Source: Sebastes aleutianus
Taxonomy: Eukaryota > Chordata > Actinopteri > Perciformes > Sebastidae
Length of the DNA stretch: 64,000 nucleotides
Assembly (NCBI GenBank): GCA_916700875.1
Contig: CAKAKS010000039.1
Location: 21,632,367-21,696,366, forward strand
Reading direction: 5' to 3'
Part shown: piece by piece, positions 58,658-64,000 of the stretch
Layout: each line of letters opens with the position of its first letter
Position numbering within the stretch: the first letter of the stretch is position 1
Position numbers and translations under genes: made by a program
The notes under the pieces: generated by a model
Told to the model about the DNA's origin: nothing
The model's input: the letters and a program-made list of their open reading frames with translations, nothing else
Database searches by the model: none

Positions 58658-61600
58658 CTACACTTTGTCAATGCCGAGCTCTTCGGGTGTAGGGATGGCA
58701 AGCTCGTCTAATGTTGGCCGCAGCTCTTGGATCAGATACGGGTAGATCTCTTTATGAGGGCCGGCTTTATCCTGAGGAAAAGACAGATGGTGAAACCCAT
58801 TAATCATTAACTTATGACTATCAACAAGCAAAGATGCTGGTAGGCAACATTCTCCAAATTATTACCAAGCTCAGAAAGATCCCTTTCTCTCTCTCACCTT
58901 CACAGCTTCCAAAATTCGGATGGCGCTGGCCAAGTCGTTTAACCTCCGACAGGCTCTCAGTGCTGCCTCGAGAATCTTTGGCTCAGGTACCAGATCGTAA
59001 CCAATCAATGTGTTCATCCCTGAAAGAAGGAATCATATCTGTTAAATTGGAGAAATGAGACAGAAATAAACACTTTCACTATAAGCTGCATTTCGTCTGT
59101 TGCTCAAAAGGAAAAGGTACGCAATGTTTAGGTGAGGCATTAATAATTCAATGTCAACATTAAGAATGAAGCTTCAAACTATTCGGTAGGCTACAGCCCT
59201 ATGAGCCACACACAATACTATTTTGAATTTGACAAACGCTGAAATTGGGTATACAAGTTTGAGTAAGTTTGAGTTACAAGCTGAGCATACAAATGTTTTC
59301 AAGGCAAAACTGCAACACCAACCACATTTGCAAAACTACTTCCTGTATATGTTTTAGTGTAATGTTCAACCACTATTTCGCTTTCTTTCCTGCAACTCAA
59401 ATCATCTCTTCTGTTGTGCTTTTCTCTCTTCAGACCAAAAATAGCCCTGCATTGAAAGAATGTGTGCTTCAGGTACCACTGAGATGATGAAATACGATCC
59501 CGGAAGTCCGGGTCAGTAACAGATTAATGTGTCTGAAGGCTTATCAGACGCCAAAACACTGCAGAGCTGTTTATAATACTCTCTGATAGGATTTTATTAC
59601 TCTGGAAAGCCGTTAAGGTGTAAATCATTTTATCACAATAGTGAGGTAAACAGTAGAAATGCAGCGTTCATGTTACAAAATAATTACCAGACATGTGAGC
59701 TTGCGCATATTTTTCACAGTGTTGTTTTCTGTGGTTGTGTTTGCTATGGTCAGACATCAAACAGCATTTGGTACCGACCAAAGGGTGTCTGTAGCATAAA
59801 GTATTGAAAACTGTCAAGTACCCTAAGCCTGCTCGGATTGGTATCGCTCTTTATTATTCTTTTATCAGTTTCAGATTTGAATAATATTTTGCCGATCTTA
59901 GAGTGTATTTTATTTACACAAAGTTCTTGTACAGCTACTTGTCTGACACTTTACATTTCAGAAGTTTGGATTCTTTTGTTAAATGAAAAAGAGGTTTTGT
60001 AGAAAAACGTGTATGTTCCTCAAAAACGAGTTATTGAAAATGTGTTGTTTGGGAATCTATTCTGAAACGAATTAGAACTAGCATTGAAAATAGAGCTGCA
60101 ACAATTAATCGATTGTCAAATAATAAATGAATCACTAACTATTTTAATAATTGACGATTAATCGGTTTGAGTAAAAAAAAATATTAATAATAGTCAAAAT
60201 TCTCTGCTTCCAGCTTGTGAATATTATTATTATTATTTTTTTACTCCTCTCTGACAGTAAACCAAATATCTGAGTTGTGTAGAAAACAAAACATTTGAGG
60301 ACGTCATCTTGGGCTTTGGGAAACACTGATCGATTCCAATTATAACTGGCCCTAGTATTAAATGTACATGGGGGCTGTTACTCCCATTCAAATATACAGA
60401 GACAAGTTATCATGGCAACACTGGTTGCATTTACAGACAGATCAGTTATGTCATTATGGAAATCAAATTTGCATAATTGTTAAACCATAAATGTTTAATG
60501 TTTATATTTTAGTAATCTTACTACAATAAAGTTTACTGTGTACTTTATTAAAGTAATATCTAGTGAATAAACGAAAACTCAAACTATTTCATCACTAATG
60601 CACTCATCCTGTAATCTAATATTGTCAAAGCAATCATCCTCACAGATCAGACCAAATCTTTACTAGTTGACAACTCTCTATTGACTCAGTCAATATTTTA
60701 TTATCGCCAAACCTTAGCTTTGACCTACTAAACTAACTGAACTGAAAACAACTTCCTCATGCTAACCCCTGTAATAACTGTTGTACACTATGTATTGAGT
60801 TAGGGCTGCACAATTTATCGAATATTAATCGCCATCACGACTGTGGCTTCCCACAAATACATGAATATGATATACTGCGATGTTGACGTTTAAAATGCGT
60901 TCTCCACTCATAGAAAACCGTGCTGCTATCAAATCAAGCCTTTCCTAAAATAACAGCCAGCCACCGGCCAGCGATTGAGATGTTTTGGCTTCACTTTTGG
61001 GGAGCTTTCATGCTTCTGCATGTGCACCCTACAGCGACAGTCTGTGAAAAACTTTCCTGAACGTTGCGGCTGCAGTCCAGAGTAGAAGAGTAATACACTG
61101 TATATTACTTGTTTTAACATAGAGCAGACGGGCAAAAAGAAAATGCTCTTAATTCAGGTGAAGAAGAACCTTATTTTAAGTCTTAAATTAATGCTAAATT
61201 TGTCTAAAGAGTGTGGCACAATGTGAACATGAAAGCAGTGTTCTGTTGATTTAATTTAGGGTAAAAGGCTTTGGTACAATTTTTATTTTTCTTCTAGGAG
61301 ATGCTCTGTGAATAAGGACTAGTCTTATTTTGATGCAAAGATGTGTACATTAGCAGGAATGTAGCACATCATGTAAGTGAAATCAGTGCTCTGTTTATTT
61401 AAAGGCAGGATTGACAATGTTATCCAGTAAACACTATTTGTTATATTGGTTGAAATGGTCTTTACACCCCGACAGCGATCAATTACTTATGAGCTCTGAA
61501 AAAGGACTGGAAAAGAGCCGTCATCTGTAGCTGCTGTAATCCTGTAAAAACGTCTACCAATCACTGCCTCGAGGTCTGCTTGGAAAGAACCAATCAGATG

Positions 61601-63982
61601 CCTCACTGCTCGTACTCTACCCTTGGCGTGCACCAGCCTGAACTCAAAGCGCGTTGCCGCCGCAAGTTTACTGGAGAATGGAAGAGAAAACTCAGCCAAA
61701 AGTAGCACTGCCGCGGTTACTTGTCATGAGGTAGCGTTGTTGAGTTGAGGTCCTCTCTCCGCTCTGTGTCTGTGTCTGTGAAGTAGCTACGATGCGCATG
61801 TGTGTGGGGGCCGTTGCCTTGGGAGGAGCCCCGAGGGGAGGGGGGGGGGGTTTAGACGGAGCTCCTGAGGCGATGCTACTTTCAAATTATGCTTTCCAAC
61901 ATCATCGACCCTATCTTTAAATGGGAAAGTGTAATAAAAATATTTTGTCACTAAAATCAATGAATAATCATGATAAATAATCGTGATCTCAATATTGATC
62001 AAAAATAATTGTGATTATCATTCTGTCCATAAATCTGTCTCAGATTGATGTGATTCAGTTTCAAGGTCATATACAAACATACCTTTTCTCAGCTCCCATG
62101 CATCAATGTCTTGCTTGTTGAAATAGGTGATCCAGCGGGCATCAAACTCCTCATCGGTCTCTTGCTTCCCATGTGAGTAACACCTTGAGGCTAAAAGAGC
62201 TGCACGAAGAAAAAACAGTTCTAAGTTAGACAACCTAATCACCAACAAAATAACGCTTATAGTGACACCTATAGTCTGGTAATGTAGAAGGGTAATACAG
62301 TCAAGGGTATGCACACAGAGTGACGTTGGATAAGGACACATGCTATCTAGCAATGTAATGCAGTTGGATCAATGCCAAACGTCCTGGCATGACCTGCCTA
62401 TACTGCACGTACCAGCCTGAACACTCTCTGACATTCAGGACATTTCTTTTTATGCTATAGTTACAATATAGATAGATACAATATATAGCAAAGTATATGA
62501 TGATGACCCCTAGAGCTACTATGGAAGAGTTCAGTCTTATTATTATTTATTTATTTATTTATGCATTTATTTATTTTTCCTTGAATTATTTTCTACCCCT
62601 TCTTTTATTTTTGTTATTATATTATTTATTTATAATTTAAGTCATCTTTCCTATCCAGTTGTGCCTTGTATGTTAGAAGTATTGAGTTTAGATTACAATG
62701 CCTTAATGTTTGTAAATTAATTTTCTTCAATAAAAAAAATAATTAAAAAATATATATAAATATCCTCCTGAGACCCGGACCATTGACATGTGTCCTCTGT
62801 AGTGGACATTTTGTTACTCTTACTCGTTTGACCTACTCTATCAACCCCTGGTGTATCGTAAAGAGGACATATAGGCTTCCCAGTGATATGGCATGTGTGT
62901 TTGTTTTCAATTTGAATGTATTCTTGGTTTAATATCACTCTACAGCCATAATCCGTTCTTTTTTTCCAGTCTTTTCACACTGAAATAGTCCTGTAGTCCA
63001 CTATACAGTGGACAATAAAAATAAAGTTTAACAAGCCTCAATTGTTAAGATTTTCTTTTAACCCTAAATAGGAAGGAAATCACAAAAAAAAGTAATTGGA
63101 AGACACTTTTTTTAACTCGGTTCCCAGGAGGATATAGCAAAGTTTTCGCTAAAACATCATAAACATCGTGTTTTCCTGTACTGTGAACCAAACCATACCC
63201 TGATGACCCTGAGGTTTATGCACCAAATATCTGGAACAAGCTCCCAGAAACCTGCAGGACCAACTCCAACTCTGATTTTCAACTTTCCTGTTTGCTGCTG
63301 CTGCCTTTTAATGATCTTATACTGCACTAGAGCTTTTACTCTTGTGTTATACTCTATTTTAGCTTCTATCCTATAGCTTTTATTTATTTATTTTTTCTAA
63401 TATTTAATGTTTTTATGGTTTTATAACTGTTTTAATTATGTCTTAATGTTCTTGAATGTGTATGTAAAGCACTTTGAATTGCCCTTTTGCTGAAATGTGC
63501 ACTACAAAAGCAGCTGCCTTGCATTGATGGTCAGGAACACACTGGAGACCAGCTGGCTGAACACACCCAGCTGTAGCTCATGTTAGTCAACCTAACCTTA
63601 GTCAACTAGCCTAGTGAGCATGTTAGCAGCTAGGCCTCAGATTGAGCCTCACCAGCTGGGTCATGACAAGGACACAGCCTGCTGACAGCTGAACACACTC
63701 ACCGGTATGTGGGTAATAGAAGCATTGAACACAAGTCTACATGATTTGAGTGAAACATTAACACGTGTGACAGTGCGGGCTGTATTTATTTATAGATACA
63801 CCTGCTAAGCTAATAGCAGCTAACTAGCCATGTTAGCCGACAGACACACATGATCTCACGTGATAGTTTCAAAAGCTACAACAGATATCATCCAGAGGTG
63901 AACACATACCTCGACAGGCTGGCTGTGTGCGGGTTAAACTCCGGACCCCGGAGACTGAGAGTCGGACGGCGGCTCTGAACAT
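58658..63982 (-). CDS. cox5a: Cytochrome c oxidase subunit 5A, mitochondrial
   Basis: This is a nuclear-encoded matrix-side subunit of respiratory complex IV. Four coding exons splice in frame: 63910-63982, 62083-62199, 58898-59019 and 58658-58771, giving 141 aa against about 150 in human. Residues 1-33 form a basic, Ser-rich mitochondrial presequence (MFRAAVRLSVSGVRSLTR). The mature protein starts about SHGKQETDEEF and continues with RWITYFNKQDIDAWELRKG, LVPEPKILEAALRACRRLND and KEIYPYLIQELRPTL. It ends TPEELGIDKV, the conserved C-terminus. The start codon is 18 bases from the right edge, so the promoter is outside. Intron 2, 3.1 kb, carries hAT-like and TTAA-type elements. No defects were seen. 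Confidence 0.97.
60091..60352. mobile_element. hAT-like miniature element in cox5a intron
   Basis: AGAGCTGCAACAATTAATCG and GACGATTAATCGGTTTG at the left and ACTGGCCCTAGT at the right fit a known style of fish hAT remnant. The ends are eroded. Confidence 0.5.
60802..62030. mobile_element. hAT-like element, right end eroded, with nested TTAA element
   Basis: It begins TAGGGCTGCACAATTTATCG and ends in ATCGTGATCTCAATATTG, then AATAATTGTGATTATC, mirroring the left side. The expected terminal AGCCCTA is missing. The element 61403-61916 lies inside. Confidence 0.6.
61403..61916 (+). mobile_element. TTAA element nested in the hAT element
   Basis: Flanks are TTAA at 61399-61402 and 61917-61920. The left end AGGCAGGATTGACAATGTT and right end AACATCATCGACCCTATCT are imperfect inverted repeats. 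GC-rich interior with poly-G. Same family as 32364-33329. Confidence 0.7.
62470..62760. repeat. AT-rich low-complexity sequence with (TTTA)n
   Basis: TTTATTTATTTATTTATG and adenine-rich runs in cox5a intron 1; no gene. Confidence 0.7.
63190..63515 (+). repeat. Non-LTR retrotransposon 3' end in cox5a intron 1
   Basis: The frame VYAPNIWNKLPETCRTN resembles the conserved APxxWNxLP C-terminal motif of fish LINE ORFs. It is followed by a UTR with GTATGTAAAGCACTTTGAAT. 5' truncated. Confidence 0.7.
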
Positions 63983-64000
63983 GATGGTGACAGCCAGCTA

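Noticed and set aside
1..64000. CRISPR arrays, rRNA, tRNA genes or bacterial operons
   Set aside because: None seen. The window is a eukaryotic nuclear locus, and the repeats found are transposons or microsatellites rather than spaced direct repeats.

Overview
This is a protein-coding stretch of a ray-finned fish genome, most likely a percomorph teleost. The genes are split by GT-AG introns, many only 80-500 bases long. The spaces between exons are filled with interspersed-repeat families common in teleosts: hAT-like and Tc1-like DNA elements, TTAA-flanked miniature elements, non-LTR 3' ends and microsatellites. No bacterial, organellar or viral features were seen. All repeat names rest on pattern recognition, not on a database search.

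Genes from left to right: (1) the N-terminal part of csk on the minus strand at 1233-1982, a Src-family-inhibiting kinase whose SH2 and kinase exons lie beyond the left edge; (2) edc3 on the minus strand at 14054-17740, a complete mRNA decapping enhancer of 6 coding exons and 478 aa; (3) a long coiled-coil protein I cannot name, on the plus strand at 20405-29484, about 23 exons and 912 aa in my model, with a decayed stretch in the middle; (4) a divergent tandem-C2 synaptotagmin-like membrane protein on the minus strand at 30323-35098, 5 exons and 548 aa; (5) arid3b on the minus strand at 39705-54020, 9 coding exons and 588 aa; (6) cox5a on the minus strand at 58658-63982, 4 coding exons and 141 aa, with its promoter just off the right edge. 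In human, CSK, EDC3, ARID3B and COX5A all lie on chromosome 15q24, so this is a conserved syntenic block. The genes do not form a pathway; they are ordinary independent neighbours. The coiled-coil and synaptotagmin-like genes are tail to tail with almost overlapping poly(A) signals, and edc3 and the coiled-coil gene are head to head.

Repeat layer: at least three hAT-like elements have inspectable target duplications of 8 bases (3414-4219, 6239-7336, 56585-57293), and several carry other elements nested inside them. At least eight families of miniature elements begin AGG or similar, end CCT or similar, and sit between TTAA tetranucleotides, the target signature of piggyBac-type transposition. 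One foldback family is present in five copies. Five TTAA elements lie 5-32 bases from a splice site of a real exon, which is the most unusual pattern in the window. A frameshifted, truncated Tc1-like transposase lies at about 36.9-38.0 kb, and an antisense non-LTR fragment sits inside an edc3 intron.

Large intervals at 2-3.4, 7.3-8.7, 9.2-12.5, 35.1-36.4 and 49.2-52.0 kb hold no recognisable gene. Parts of the 6.3-kb arid3b intron look unique and could be regulatory, but that is only an inference.
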